A stretch of DNA of 38,158 bases. It comes from Pseudoalteromonas sp. P1-25. Its GTDB lineage: Bacteria; Pseudomonadota; Gammaproteobacteria; Enterobacterales; Alteromonadaceae. The translations under genes were made by a program, and so were the position numbers. This document shows, piece after piece, positions 14,435 to 23,718 of this stretch. The notes under the pieces were generated by a model. It saw only the letters and a program-made list of their open reading frames with translations, was not told where the DNA came from and did no database searches. The stretch spans positions 1 through 38,158 of the forward strand of contig NZ_LKDW01000038.1 in the NCBI RefSeq assembly GCF_001401805.1, in the 5' to 3' direction. Each line of letters begins with the position of its first letter. Positions within the stretch are counted from its first letter, which is position 1.

Positions 14435-17323
14435 ATGATGAGACAATTAAGCATTATATGTTCTTTTTTCGTCATGTTTTTATGTGAAGCTCAAGAGCAA
14501 ACGCGCTTACCGTTGAGCGATTATTTTTCTGAAACATGGAATACTCGCTCAGGACTGCCGCATAACAGTATTAATAGTGTTACTCAAACTCAAGATGGTT
14601 ACTTATGGGTTGCTACCTGGGAAGGTTTAGCACGCTTTAATGGCCAAGAGTTTACAATACTAACCCGTGCCCATATAAATAATTTACCCGATTCAGGTTT
14701 AAGGGCCTTAACACCAACACAAAGCGGTGGGCTATATATAGCGGGCTCGCGAGGTGGGATTAGTTTATATCAACATAGGCAGTGGGACACGCAGCGCTCA
14801 GCGTCTACCATGGTTAATCATTTAATCGAAAGTGCTGATAAAAGCCTATGGTTAGCCCTTGAAAACGATGGGGTTTTTTATCGTGAGCACAACAGCGATA
14901 CTGACCTTGCGATAATTAAAAACGTGAGTGCTTATCGCGTTATAGAAGACAGCGACGGGGTTATTTGGGCTGCAACTAGTGCGGGCCTTTATAAAATAGA
15001 TAATAAAATACCCACCTTAATGACGCCTCACTTTGGTTTACCCAATGCGCCCGTATACAATTTATTAATTACCCGAGGCGGCTCGCTGATAGTGGGAAGC
15101 GAAAAAGGCGCTTGGATCAAAATAAATTCGCAGTTTCGGCCTATACATGAACAGCTTGCAAATGAATCAATTTCTAGTTTACTAGAGGATAACCATGGTG
15201 ATTTATGGTTCGGCACAATTAATAAAGGGGTATTTAGGTTATCACCTGACGGTGTCGAGCAATTAGATGCCAAAAATGGACTGCCAGCCAACCGAATTTT
15301 GTCTTTGTTACAAGATAGAGAAAATAGCATTTGGATTGGCACAAACGCGGGATTGTTTCGTCTGCGTGAGTCGCCGTTTTCATCGTGGACCCATAAGAGA
15401 GGCTTAGCGGGGGATTATACCCGTACAGTGCTTTCTCACTCTGATGGTAGTTTATGGGTTGGGGGCAGCTCGGGCTTAAACATAATCAAAAACAATCGGG
15501 CTATTTTGGTCTCAGGCTCTAAACAAAGCAATCCTTACTCTATACTCAGTTTACACGAAGCACCCGATGGGAGTGTATGGGCTGGCACCTATACCTCAGG
15601 TGTTTTAAAAGTAGTCAATAATACCTTTACCCCATTCATTAGTCGTAGTACGGGCCTTGGAAGTAACGAAGTAAGAGCGTTATTATTTGATTCTAAAAAC
15701 CGTTTGTGGATAGGCTCGGCCATGGGGCTTACGCGCATAAATGAAGATGGCAGCTTAGAGCAATTTACAAATAAAAAAGAGTTACCAAGCGGGTTTATAC
15801 TCACGCTTAGTGAAGATAACGCAGGTAATATCTGGGTAGGCACCGGCAATGGGGTGGTGGTATTTGATATTGTTAGTGAACACTTTACAACGGTTGAATT
15901 TCCGCGTGAGTTTTCTGCTAAATATGCGTTTGGGTTTTATATTGATGATACTTATACCTGGATGGCTACAGATAGAGGCTTAGTACGCTATGAGCTAAAA
16001 AGCGGGAAAATGGCAATGCTTGGCTTAGAGCAAGGTTTACCTATCGATAAACTATTTCAAGTGGTGCCGCATAATGGTTCATTTTGGCTCTCGAGCAATC
16101 GCGGGATCATTCAAATCGATAAAAATCATATACAACAAATTCTTGATGCTCCTGCGAACGCTAAAACACCTGTGCTTAACTATCAACTGTATGATGAAGG
16201 CGATGGTATGTTAAGTGCGCAGGCTAATGGCGGCTCAACGCCTTCGGCTGTAACGCATCACGATGGGAGTATTTGGTTTGCAACTGCTAAGGGGGTAAGT
16301 ACTGTAAAACCTGCTCGCTTAAAAGCATCAACGCAAATTGCACTGCCGACCATTATTGAAAATATTTTTGTAGATGGTAAGCCTATTGCACTTCCGCTTG
16401 AAGGTGAGTCGGTCTTTTTACCGCCGGGGGTTTCTCGTTTATCGTTTCATTATGCAGGGCTGAGCTTTATTATGCCGCAGCGATTAAACTTTCAAACCCA
16501 ATTAAAAGGGTTTAACGATAAATGGGTTAATCGCCAACATATGACCGGTGCTGAGTACACCAATTTACCTCCAGGTGAGTATACCTTTATGGTACGCGCA
16601 AGTTACCCTAACGCACATTGGCAAGATAATCAGCAAGCTGTAAATATTGTAATTCAATCATTTTTTTGGCAAAAACCGCAATTTAAGTTTGCAATATTTG
16701 TACTTTTTTTAATGGTTATTTTTGCCATATACAAATACCGTTTATATCACTATAAAAAAATAGAAATAGAGCTGACTAATCGCGTAGAAAAACAAACGCA
16801 AGACCTACAAACGCAAGCCAATGCGTTTGCGTACCAAGCAACGCACGACCAACTTACCGATATGCCTAACAGGCGTGCTTTTGATAGCTGGCTTGCCCAT
16901 AACTTTGCCACTTACAAACAGCAAAACCGACCTTTAGCCATAGCCATACTGGATATTGATCACTTTAAGCGAATTAACGATAACTGGTCGCATATAGTTG
17001 GCGACAAAGTGATTTGTACTATTGCAGATCTGCTTAAAGATGGCTGCCAAGAAAACCAGCATATAGCACGATGGGGCGGTGAAGAGTTTACCATTGTTTT
17101 TGCAGATAAAACCGCCGGCGAAGCAAAAATGATATGTGAAGCACTGCGCGAGAGCATTGCTCAACATGACTTTTCGGCCATTGGTGAGGGGTTAAGTGTA
17201 ACAGCGAGTTTTGGTTTGTCTGACTCAACCAATGTGGGTGATTACGACCGTCTTTTATCGCGAGCAGATCAAGCCTTATACAAAGCTAAAAATAGCGGAC
17301 GAAATTGCACAGAAATTATCTGA
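14435..17323 (+). CDS. Periplasmic propeller (Reg_prop/Y_Y_Y) diguanylate cyclase
   Basis: 962 aa from ATG 14435, six bases after AGG; the in-frame TTG at 14432 is less likely. A signal peptide (about 1-20) is followed by about 12 or more Reg_prop-type propeller blades, with recurring W-ATWEGLARF, LWFGTINKGVFRL and IWIGTNAGLFRLRES units, to about residue 640. A Y_Y_Y domain (LPPGEYTFMVRAS) and one membrane helix near 755 follow, then a short coiled coil and a GGDEF domain from about 810. The active site reads RWGGEEF (GGEEF), so cyclase activity is expected. The allosteric I-site RxxD is replaced by QENQ, so product inhibition should be absent. It probably senses a periplasmic ligand and makes cyclic di-GMP. 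Confidence 0.93.
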   Translation: MMRQLSIICSFFVMFLCEAQEQTRLPLSDYFSETWNTRSGLPHNSINSVTQTQDGYLWVATWEGLARFNGQEFTILTRAHINNLPDSGLRALTPTQSGGLYIAGSRGGISLYQHRQWDTQRSASTMVNHLIESADKSLWLALENDGVFYREHNSDTDLAIIKNVSAYRVIEDSDGVIWAATSAGLYKIDNKIPTLMTPHFGLPNAPVYNLLITRGGSLIVGSEKGAWIKINSQFRPIHEQLANESISSLLEDNHGDLWFGTINKGVFRLSPDGVEQLDAKNGLPANRILSLLQDRENSIWIGTNAGLFRLRESPFSSWTHKRGLAGDYTRTVLSHSDGSLWVGGSSGLNIIKNNRAILVSGSKQSNPYSILSLHEAPDGSVWAGTYTSGVLKVVNNTFTPFISRSTGLGSNEVRALLFDSKNRLWIGSAMGLTRINEDGSLEQFTNKKELPSGFILTLSEDNAGNIWVGTGNGVVVFDIVSEHFTTVEFPREFSAKYAFGFYIDDTYTWMATDRGLVRYELKSGKMAMLGLEQGLPIDKLFQVVPHNGSFWLSSNRGIIQIDKNHIQQILDAPANAKTPVLNYQLYDEGDGMLSAQANGGSTPSAVTHHDGSIWFATAKGVSTVKPARLKASTQIALPTIIENIFVDGKPIALPLEGESVFLPPGVSRLSFHYAGLSFIMPQRLNFQTQLKGFNDKWVNRQHMTGAEYTNLPPGEYTFMVRASYPNAHWQDNQQAVNIVIQSFFWQKPQFKFAIFVLFLMVIFAIYKYRLYHYKKIEIELTNRVEKQTQDLQTQANAFAYQATHDQLTDMPNRRAFDSWLAHNFATYKQQNRPLAIAILDIDHFKRINDNWSHIVGDKVICTIADLLKDGCQENQHIARWGGEEFTIVFADKTAGEAKMICEALRESIAQHDFSAIGEGLSVTASFGLSDSTNVGDYDRLLSRADQALYKAKNSGRNCTEII

Positions 17324-17381
17324 TTGAAAATGAGTGCAGGCGCACATATTAATAAGAGACTAACTTATTTTGGATGTCCCC

Positions 17382-18206
17382 ATGATAAACGGGCTACTCA
17401 TTTTTGCTTTGGCTATTTTTGTTGTAATTTATTGGCGCTGGCAGGCACTACAAAACTGGCTTTGGAATAAAAAATATAAAAACGCGGTTTTAAACTCTCA
17501 ACAAAAAGAAATACTCCTTCGTTGCATGCCTATCTATAAAAAGATGACGGACAACGACAGAGCCAAGCTTGAGCGCCACATAATATGGTTTTTAAGCGAA
17601 AAGCGCTTTTTAGGCCGAGACGGACTAAAGCTAACCCCCGCCATGAAGCTGATAGTTGCTGCCGATGCCTGTGTGTTAGTGCTTAATAAACCTTGGCCAC
17701 TTTATAAAAACGTAAAAGAAATTTTACTCTACCCTAGTGCGTATTACGCGCCGCAATCTACACGAGATAGTGCTGGGCTGGTTAGTTACCACAACGCTGT
17801 GCGCTTAGGTGAGTCGTGGCCTGGTGGCACATTAGTGCTGAGTTGGCACGATGTACTAGAAGGTAACCGCTTACCAAGCGATGGTCATAATTTAGTGTTT
17901 CATGAATTTGCCCACCAGTTAGATCAAGAAACCGGAAAAACCACTGGCACTCCATTACTAAAAACCCCCAATGCTTACAAAGAGTGGGCCCGTGTGTTTA
18001 GCCGTGCTTTTGTACAGTTAAAAAGTCATGTTGCTTATAACATGCCCCATGTTATTCATAGTTATGGGGCAACCAACGAGGCTGAGTTTTTTGCTGTACT
18101 CACAGAGACCTTTTTAGAAAAGCCAGCGCAGCTTAGACAACACGACCCTGAAATTTATAGAATGCTGGTGGATTACTACCAATTTGACCCTATAGTTTGG
18201 CATTAA
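17382..18206 (+). CDS. mtfA: MtfA-like zinc peptidase (M90 family)
   Basis: 274 aa from ATG 17382, seven bases after GGA; an in-frame TTG at 17370 is less likely. An N-terminal hydrophobic helix (residues 3-19, LLIFALAIFVVIYWRW) is followed by the MtfA fold. The zinc motif is HEFAHQLD (His174, Glu175, His178), and NEAEFFAVLTETFL supplies the distant acidic ligand. E. coli MtfA binds the glucose repressor Mlc and has peptidase activity. E. coli MtfA lacks such a helix, so this copy may be membrane-anchored. It follows the GGDEF gene by 58 bases on the same strand, with no terminator seen, so cotranscription is possible. Confidence 0.92.
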   Translation: MINGLLIFALAIFVVIYWRWQALQNWLWNKKYKNAVLNSQQKEILLRCMPIYKKMTDNDRAKLERHIIWFLSEKRFLGRDGLKLTPAMKLIVAADACVLVLNKPWPLYKNVKEILLYPSAYYAPQSTRDSAGLVSYHNAVRLGESWPGGTLVLSWHDVLEGNRLPSDGHNLVFHEFAHQLDQETGKTTGTPLLKTPNAYKEWARVFSRAFVQLKSHVAYNMPHVIHSYGATNEAEFFAVLTETFLEKPAQLRQHDPEIYRMLVDYYQFDPIVWH

Positions 18207-18303
18207 TTTTTGGTGCTTGGTCTGATAACGCTGGCAAGTTAGCGCTGTTTTTGTTGCAATCGTGTTAGAGAGTTTAACTGCAATAATAACAAGCGAGAAA
18301 TGC

Positions 18304-21300
18304 ATGAAAAAAATGCTTCACACTGCACTGGCTTTATCAGTCGCCCTAGCAATAGGTCAGCCGTACGCAAACGAAGATCAAGAAAAGTGGCAGGTAGACT
18401 CACCAAAAGGTGAGTTTTTAGATGCAACCATTAGTACCGAGCAAGGCACATGGATGAACATTGATGTTAGTCCTGATGGCAACACGCTAGTGTTTGACTT
18501 ACTTGGCGACATTTACACTATGCCTATAAGCGGAGGTGAAGCAACTAAACTCACCTCAGATATTGCTTGGCAAATGCAACCTCGCTTTAGCCCAGATGGT
18601 AAATATATTGCGTTTACCTCAGATCAAGGCGGTGGTGATAATATTTGGGTTATGGATGTTGATGGAAGCAATCAACATGCTGTGACTGACGAAACCTTTA
18701 GACTTTTAAACAGCCCCGCATGGAGTCCTGATGGCGATTACCTTGTCGCACGTAAACACTTTACCGCTAGTCGCTCACTAGGGGCTGGAGAAGTGTGGCT
18801 TTATCACAAAGCCGGTGGTAAAGGTGTTCAGCTTACTAAACGCGAGAACGACCAAAAAGACTTAGGTGAGCCAATGTTCTCGCCAGATGGGCGCTATGTT
18901 TACTTTTCTCATGATGCAACGCCTGGTAAAACCTTTCACTACTCTAAAGATTCTGTTGCCGGTATTTATAAAATTAAGCGCTTTGACCGACAAACCGGCG
19001 ACATTGAAACAATTATTGAAGGAATGGGCGGTGCAATAAGACCGACTCCTTCACCTGATGGTAAAAAGCTCGCCTATATAAGACGTGATGATTTTCAAAC
19101 CAGCTTGTACCTATACGACCTAACCAGTGGCGAGCACACTAAGCTCTACGACAAGCTTGAACGCGATATGCAAGAAACCTGGGCTATTCATGGAGTGTAC
19201 CCGACAATTGCTTGGACCCCAGATAACGAAGAGCTTGTGTTTTGGGCTGGCGGTACAATTCATAAATTAGCCGTTGATGATAAAACAGTCGCCCCAATTG
19301 ACTTTAAAGTACAAACCACTAAAAAGATTCAAAAGGCAGTACGCTTTACACAAGATTTAGATACCGATGAGTTTGACGTAAAAATGTTGCGTAACGTACA
19401 GGTTAGCCCCGATGGCGAAACCGCTATTTTTGAAGCATTAGGGTATATTTATAAACGCGATTTAGACTCAGGTAAAATTAAGCGCTTAACTAAACAAACC
19501 GATCATTATGAGCTGTTCCCGCAGTACTCCCGCGACGGTAAAAAGATTGTTTACACCACTTGGAATGACAGTAAGCAAGGCACTGTGCGTGTGGTCTCTG
19601 CGCGCAGTGGTCGTGGTGATACTATTACAACGCAACCGGGTAAGTATGTAGAGCCTACGTTTAGCCCTGACGGCAAAACAATCGTTTATCGTAAAGCCAC
19701 CGGCGGAAGTATTTTAAATCCTAAGTGGTCGCTTAACCCGGGCGTTTATAAAGTAAGTGCAAAAGGGGGAGAGAGCGAGCTTATTTCTAAAAGTGGTTAT
19801 CAACCTCAGTTTGGTAGTACCAATGACCGTGTATTTATCATGAGCCCGTGGCCTAAGCCTACCTTAAGTGTTGTGGAGCTTGAGAGTAAAAAGATACGCA
19901 AGCTTTATGAGTCGGAGCATGCCACTGAATTTCGAGTTTCACCAGATGGTAAATACTTAGCGTTTGCAGAGCGTTTTAAAGTATTTGTTACCCCGCTGGT
20001 GCAAAGCGGTTCACCTATTAAAATAAGCCCTAAAGATAATCAGTTTCCTATTGAGCAGCTGTCTGTACGTGCGGGTGAAAACATAAGCTGGAGTGCTAAT
20101 AGTAATAAGCTGTACTGGAGCTTAGGCCCCGAGCTATACCATGCAAGCCTTGATGGCATGTTTGCTATAAACAATGCAGGCAAGGCCGACTTTAAAGTTA
20201 AAAGTGGCGAAAACATTAGCTTTAGTAAAAAAATGGCCGAGCCAAAAGGTATGATTGCTTTAAAAGGTGCAAACATTATTACCATGAATGGCGAACAGGT
20301 CATTGAAAACGGCGTTATAATTACCGATGGTAAACACATTAAATCGATTGGCAAAGTGGGTGAGGTTACTATTCCTAAAGATGCCGATGTTATTGATGTT
20401 ACAGGTAAAACAATTATGCCTGGGATTGTTGATGCGCACGCACATGGCTCTCAGGCAAGTGATGAAATAATCCCACAGCAAAACTGGAAAAACTTCGCAG
20501 GTTTAGCGCTCGGTGTTACCACAATTCATGACCCATCAAACGATACATCAGAGATATTTACTGCCAGTGAAATGCAAAAGGCCGGTATGATTGTTGGGCC
20601 ACGAATTTTCTCTACCGGCACTATTTTATATGGAGCAAATATGCCTGGTTACACCTCGCACATTGACTCCTTAGACGATGCTAAATTTCATTTAGAGCGC
20701 CTTAAAAAGGTTGGAGCCTTTAGTGTTAAATCGTATAACCAGCCGCGCCGCGAGCAACGCCAACAAGTTATTGAAGCAGGGCGAGAGCTTGAAATGATGA
20801 TAGTGCCAGAGGGCGGCTCACTGTTACAACATAATTTAAGCATGGTTGTTGATGGGCATACGGGCATTGAGCACTCAATTCCGGTTGAGAATATTTACGA
20901 TGATATAAAACAATTATGGTCGCAAAGTGATGTAGGTTACACACCAACGCTTGTTGTCGCCTATGGCGGAATTTGGGGGGAAAACTACTGGTATGACAAA
21001 ACCGATGTGTGGAATCATCCGCGTTTAAGTAAGTTTGTGCCTAAAAATCAATTATTACCGCGTTCAATGCGCCGAGTAAAAGCGCCCGATCATCACTATA
21101 ACCACTTTAATAACGCCCGTGTTGCTAAAGAGCTGCAAGATTTAGGTGTACTGGTAAATTTAGGTGCGCATGGGCAACGTGAGGGCTTAGGTGCCCACTG
21201 GGAAATGTGGATGTTTGCTCAAGGCGGTATGAGTTCACTTGAAGCAATTAGAGCCTCTACGCTTGACCCTGCTAAATACTTAGGGCTTGATAAAAATATA

Positions 21301-21480
21301 GGCTCGTTAGAAGTCGGTAAGCTTGCCGATTTAATAGTTATTGATGGCGATCCGCTGAAAAATATTCGCGATTCAGATAAAGTCGATTATACCATGATCA
21401 ATGGGCGCTTATTTGATGCAAGCACAATGAACGAAGTGGGTAAAAAGCCGCGAAAGCCACTTTATTTTGAAAAGCTATAA
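18304..21480 (+). CDS. Secreted TolB-propeller/amidohydrolase fusion protein
   Basis: 1058 aa from ATG 18304, with GAG upstream (GTG 18262 gives an implausible extension before the signal peptide). The signal peptide is MKKMLHTALALSVALAIGQPYA. Residues about 30-640 contain repeated PD40/TolB-like blades (SPDGKYIAFTSDQ, SPDGRYVYFSHD, SPDGKTIVYRKA). An amidohydrolase barrel follows from about 660, with GIVDAHAHG (His712, His714), a candidate bridging Lys809 (SVKSYNQPRR), DGHTGIEHSIP, and LGAHGQREGLGAHWEMW where most amidohydrolases have an aspartate. It resembles large secreted amidohydrolases of marine bacteria with unknown substrates; peptides or cyclic amides are guesses. Monocistronic, with a terminator at 21496. 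Confidence 0.92.
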   Translation: MKKMLHTALALSVALAIGQPYANEDQEKWQVDSPKGEFLDATISTEQGTWMNIDVSPDGNTLVFDLLGDIYTMPISGGEATKLTSDIAWQMQPRFSPDGKYIAFTSDQGGGDNIWVMDVDGSNQHAVTDETFRLLNSPAWSPDGDYLVARKHFTASRSLGAGEVWLYHKAGGKGVQLTKRENDQKDLGEPMFSPDGRYVYFSHDATPGKTFHYSKDSVAGIYKIKRFDRQTGDIETIIEGMGGAIRPTPSPDGKKLAYIRRDDFQTSLYLYDLTSGEHTKLYDKLERDMQETWAIHGVYPTIAWTPDNEELVFWAGGTIHKLAVDDKTVAPIDFKVQTTKKIQKAVRFTQDLDTDEFDVKMLRNVQVSPDGETAIFEALGYIYKRDLDSGKIKRLTKQTDHYELFPQYSRDGKKIVYTTWNDSKQGTVRVVSARSGRGDTITTQPGKYVEPTFSPDGKTIVYRKATGGSILNPKWSLNPGVYKVSAKGGESELISKSGYQPQFGSTNDRVFIMSPWPKPTLSVVELESKKIRKLYESEHATEFRVSPDGKYLAFAERFKVFVTPLVQSGSPIKISPKDNQFPIEQLSVRAGENISWSANSNKLYWSLGPELYHASLDGMFAINNAGKADFKVKSGENISFSKKMAEPKGMIALKGANIITMNGEQVIENGVIITDGKHIKSIGKVGEVTIPKDADVIDVTGKTIMPGIVDAHAHGSQASDEIIPQQNWKNFAGLALGVTTIHDPSNDTSEIFTASEMQKAGMIVGPRIFSTGTILYGANMPGYTSHIDSLDDAKFHLERLKKVGAFSVKSYNQPRREQRQQVIEAGRELEMMIVPEGGSLLQHNLSMVVDGHTGIEHSIPVENIYDDIKQLWSQSDVGYTPTLVVAYGGIWGENYWYDKTDVWNHPRLSKFVPKNQLLPRSMRRVKAPDHHYNHFNNARVAKELQDLGVLVNLGAHGQREGLGAHWEMWMFAQGGMSSLEAIRASTLDPAKYLGLDKNIGSLEVGKLADLIVIDGDPLKNIRDSDKVDYTMINGRLFDASTMNEVGKKPRKPLYFEKL

Positions 21481-21495
21481 TTGTAATACACATTT

Positions 21496-21522
21496 AAAAA
21501 GCGGCTATTAGCCGCTTTTTTT
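21496..21522 (+). terminator. Intrinsic terminator after amidohydrolase
   Basis: AAAAAGCGGCT, loop ATT, AGCCGCTTTTTTT. Confidence 0.93.
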
Positions 21523-21576
21523 AGCTCAAAATAAGTTATTTAATAAAGCGAATTGATAGAAGGTGATAAACAGGCA

Positions 21577-21606
21577 TAAAAAAACCGCTTAACGCGGCTT
21601 TTTTAT
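21577..21606 (-). terminator. Intrinsic terminator for the 21620 gene
   Basis: On the minus strand: an A-run, GCCGC, loop GTTAA, GCGG and seven Ts. The stem is short, with one unpaired base. It lies 14 bases beyond the stop codon of the minus-strand gene. Confidence 0.75.
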
Positions 21607-21619
21607 CAATCACATGTGT

Positions 21620-21988
21620 TTAAACAACACCGCGCGGTAAGCGACAGTCGTGATCTTTACTTGCAAGCTCAACAATCCAAAGCTCTTCAGCTGTGTAGCC
21701 GTCTTCGCTTTGTGTTACCACAGTAAACGGTGCCGTTTTTTGTGCTTTAACAGGCGCAGCCGCTTTAGTTTTAGTTTTTTTCGCAGGCGCTTTTTGCTCA
21801 GCTTGTGCAGGCGATGTGCCAGCGCTTAGTTCTTTCGTTAGCTCTGCTACATCAGCTAGGCGTAAGTTTTTGCCACCATCGATGCTGTACCAGCCTGGTT
21901 TTGTAGTAATTTCAGGTTTTTTACCATTGGCAGCTTCATATGCAGCTTCAAAGGCAGATAAAACTTCTGTTTTGTCTAGTTTGCTCAT
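21620..21988 (-). CDS. Small hypothetical protein with Lys/Ala-rich linker
   Basis: 122 aa, not recognised. The N-terminal part (residues 1-60; LDKTEVLSAFEAAYEAANGKKPEI, then KPGWYSIDGGKNLRLADVAELTKEL) looks like a compact folded domain. A low-complexity linker (about 60-85, PAQAEQKAPAKKTKTKAAAPVK) follows. The C-terminal 35 residues contain GYTAEELWIVELASKDHDCRLPRGVV. There is no signal peptide, so it is probably cytoplasmic, and basic enough in the linker to touch nucleic acid. It has its own terminator and is divergent from the Nif3 gene by 150 bases. Coding is supported by the frame, terminator and start placement. Confidence 0.75.
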   Translation of the reverse strand: MSKLDKTEVLSAFEAAYEAANGKKPEITTKPGWYSIDGGKNLRLADVAELTKELSAGTSPAQAEQKAPAKKTKTKAAAPVKAQKTAPFTVVTQSEDGYTAEELWIVELASKDHDCRLPRGVV

Positions 21989-22138
21989 CAGAGACCCTAT
22001 ACGTTGTGAACACAGATAAAGAAGCCGTATTTATACCTATTTTCCAACTGTTTTTCAATTTTTTGCGATTTTCCTTCCATTTTAGCCCCATAAACGCCAA
22101 AATTTGCACAAAATTCAGTGCTAAGTAAGGTAATAAGT

Positions 22139-22891
22139 ATGCAACGTAGAGAATTTAACCAACTATTAAACGACATTTTAGAACCTCACACAATTAAAGA
22201 TTTTTGCCCTAATGGGTTGCAAATCGAAGGTAAAAACGAAATCAAAACGATTGTTACGGGAGTGACTTCAAGCCAAGCACTCATTGATGCAGCGATAGAA
22301 AAAAAAGCCGATGCGATTTTAGTTCACCATGGTTATTTTTGGAAAGGTGAATCGCAGCCTATTATCGGCATGAAAAAACGCCGTATAGGTGCCTTATTAG
22401 CGCACGATATTAATTTATTTGCTTATCACTTACCGCTTGATATTCACCCTGTTATAGGTAACAACGCCCAGCTGGCTAATTTGCTCGATATCGAAATAGA
22501 GACAGGGCTTGAACCCGTTACAAATAGCGTTGCTATGAAAGGACGGTTAAAAACTCCGCTTACAGGTAGCGAGTTTGCAAATAAAATAGCTAAAGTTTTA
22601 AACCGTGAACCATTACGTAGTGTTGTACGCGATGAAAAAATTAACACCATTGCGCTGTGTACAGGAGGCGGGCAAGGTTATATCGATTTAGCAGCAGAGC
22701 AGGGAGTTGATGCATACCTAACGGGTGAAGCATCAGAACAAACGATTCATAGCTCGCGAGAGCAAAATATAGACTTTTTTGCAGCAGGGCATCATGCAAC
22801 CGAACGGTACGGAATTAAAGCGCTTGGTGAGCTACTTGCTAAAGAGCATGGTTTTGATGTGAGTTTTATAGATATAGATAACCCAGTATAA
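22139..22891 (+). CDS. Nif3/YbgI-family dinuclear metal protein
   Basis: 250 aa from ATG 22139, with TAAGG eight bases upstream; the in-frame GTG at 22118 lies before the ribosome site. Landmarks: FCPNGLQIEG at about 24-33, LVHHGYFWKGE (metal-binding histidines) at about 60-70, LFAYHLPLDIHPVIGNNA near 95-112, CTGGGQGYIDLAAEQGVDAYLTGE, and HHATERYGIKALGELL near the C-terminus. This is the complete metal-ligand set of the family, which forms hexameric toroids. It is often annotated GTP cyclohydrolase 1 type 2; the physiological role is unsettled. Confidence 0.94.
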   Translation: MQRREFNQLLNDILEPHTIKDFCPNGLQIEGKNEIKTIVTGVTSSQALIDAAIEKKADAILVHHGYFWKGESQPIIGMKKRRIGALLAHDINLFAYHLPLDIHPVIGNNAQLANLLDIEIETGLEPVTNSVAMKGRLKTPLTGSEFANKIAKVLNREPLRSVVRDEKINTIALCTGGGQGYIDLAAEQGVDAYLTGEASEQTIHSSREQNIDFFAAGHHATERYGIKALGELLAKEHGFDVSFIDIDNPV

Positions 22892-22902
22892 GTGTATATA
22901 CT

Positions 22903-23667
22903 CTACAGCGCCTCTGGGTTTATCCAGCGGCGCACACTTATCCAAGCATTCCCAATCACTTCATGGGCATATTGCGTTACTACACGTAATGCCTCAGCAT
23001 TTGGTATAAATTGTTTATACAAAGGTAAAGCCGCAAAATTGTGATAATCCGTAGCGGCAGGAATAACCTTAACACCTTGGGCATTAAACAAGTTTTTTGC
23101 GCGCGGCATGTGTAGCACAGACGTAACTAGTGCAACTTTAAAATCAACGAGTTTAGGGGCGAGTAGCTTGGCTTCGGCAGCGGTATCCATTGCTTGCGGG
23201 TTTTGTTTTATGCGGCTTTTGCTTATTCCTAAATCTATTGCTACTTGGCTCATTAACGCGCTATTTGTTACTTTGTTGTAGCCACCGCCAGACACGATAA
23301 GCGTTGCATTAGGGTATTTTTTTGCAAGCTTGACGCCTTCTACCAAGCGAGTAAGCGCACAATTTCCTAACTGATTATTAGCGCTTAAAGCAGGGTTTGG
23401 GTTTATATCGCACCCCAGCACAACAATCTTATCAAGGCTTGGGTGTTTTAGTGCATTAAATGCCAGTGATACGAGCTCATTGTGTTTAATAAGTTGATGC
23501 GCAGCAAACGGTGTACTTAACACTATAAGCGTTAATATACTCAAACTTGCGAGCACTAAAGCAGGCTTACGTCCACGAAACGCTAAAACTAGCATTACAA
23601 ACGTAAGTAAACCAAATAGCGGGAGTGGCATAATTAAGCCACCTAATAATTTTTTTAATTCAAACAT
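22903..23667 (-). CDS. YdcF/ElyC-like envelope biogenesis protein (DUF218)
   Basis: 254 aa from ATG 23667; ATG 23679 and TTG 23688 are alternatives without clear ribosome sites. The chosen start MFELKKLLGGLIMPLPL aligns with the E. coli ElyC N-terminus. Two hydrophobic N-terminal segments (residues about 9-30 and 35-55) are followed by the periplasmic DUF218 domain with VVLGCDINPN, TRLVEGVKLAKKYPNATLIVSGGG, ISKSRIKQNPQAMDTAAEA and LVTSVLHMPRA. ElyC is implicated in peptidoglycan and lipid carrier metabolism of the envelope. It is convergent with Nif3 (11 bases between stops) and 51 bases from metR's stop, so possibly read in the metR transcript. Confidence 0.88.
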   Translation of the reverse strand: MFELKKLLGGLIMPLPLFGLLTFVMLVLAFRGRKPALVLASLSILTLIVLSTPFAAHQLIKHNELVSLAFNALKHPSLDKIVVLGCDINPNPALSANNQLGNCALTRLVEGVKLAKKYPNATLIVSGGGYNKVTNSALMSQVAIDLGISKSRIKQNPQAMDTAAEAKLLAPKLVDFKVALVTSVLHMPRAKNLFNAQGVKVIPAATDYHNFAALPLYKQFIPNAEALRVVTQYAHEVIGNAWISVRRWINPEAL

Positions 23668-23718
23668 AACAAGCAACATAAAACCCAATAGGCCTTATGT
23701 TACTTATTCGTTTATGAT

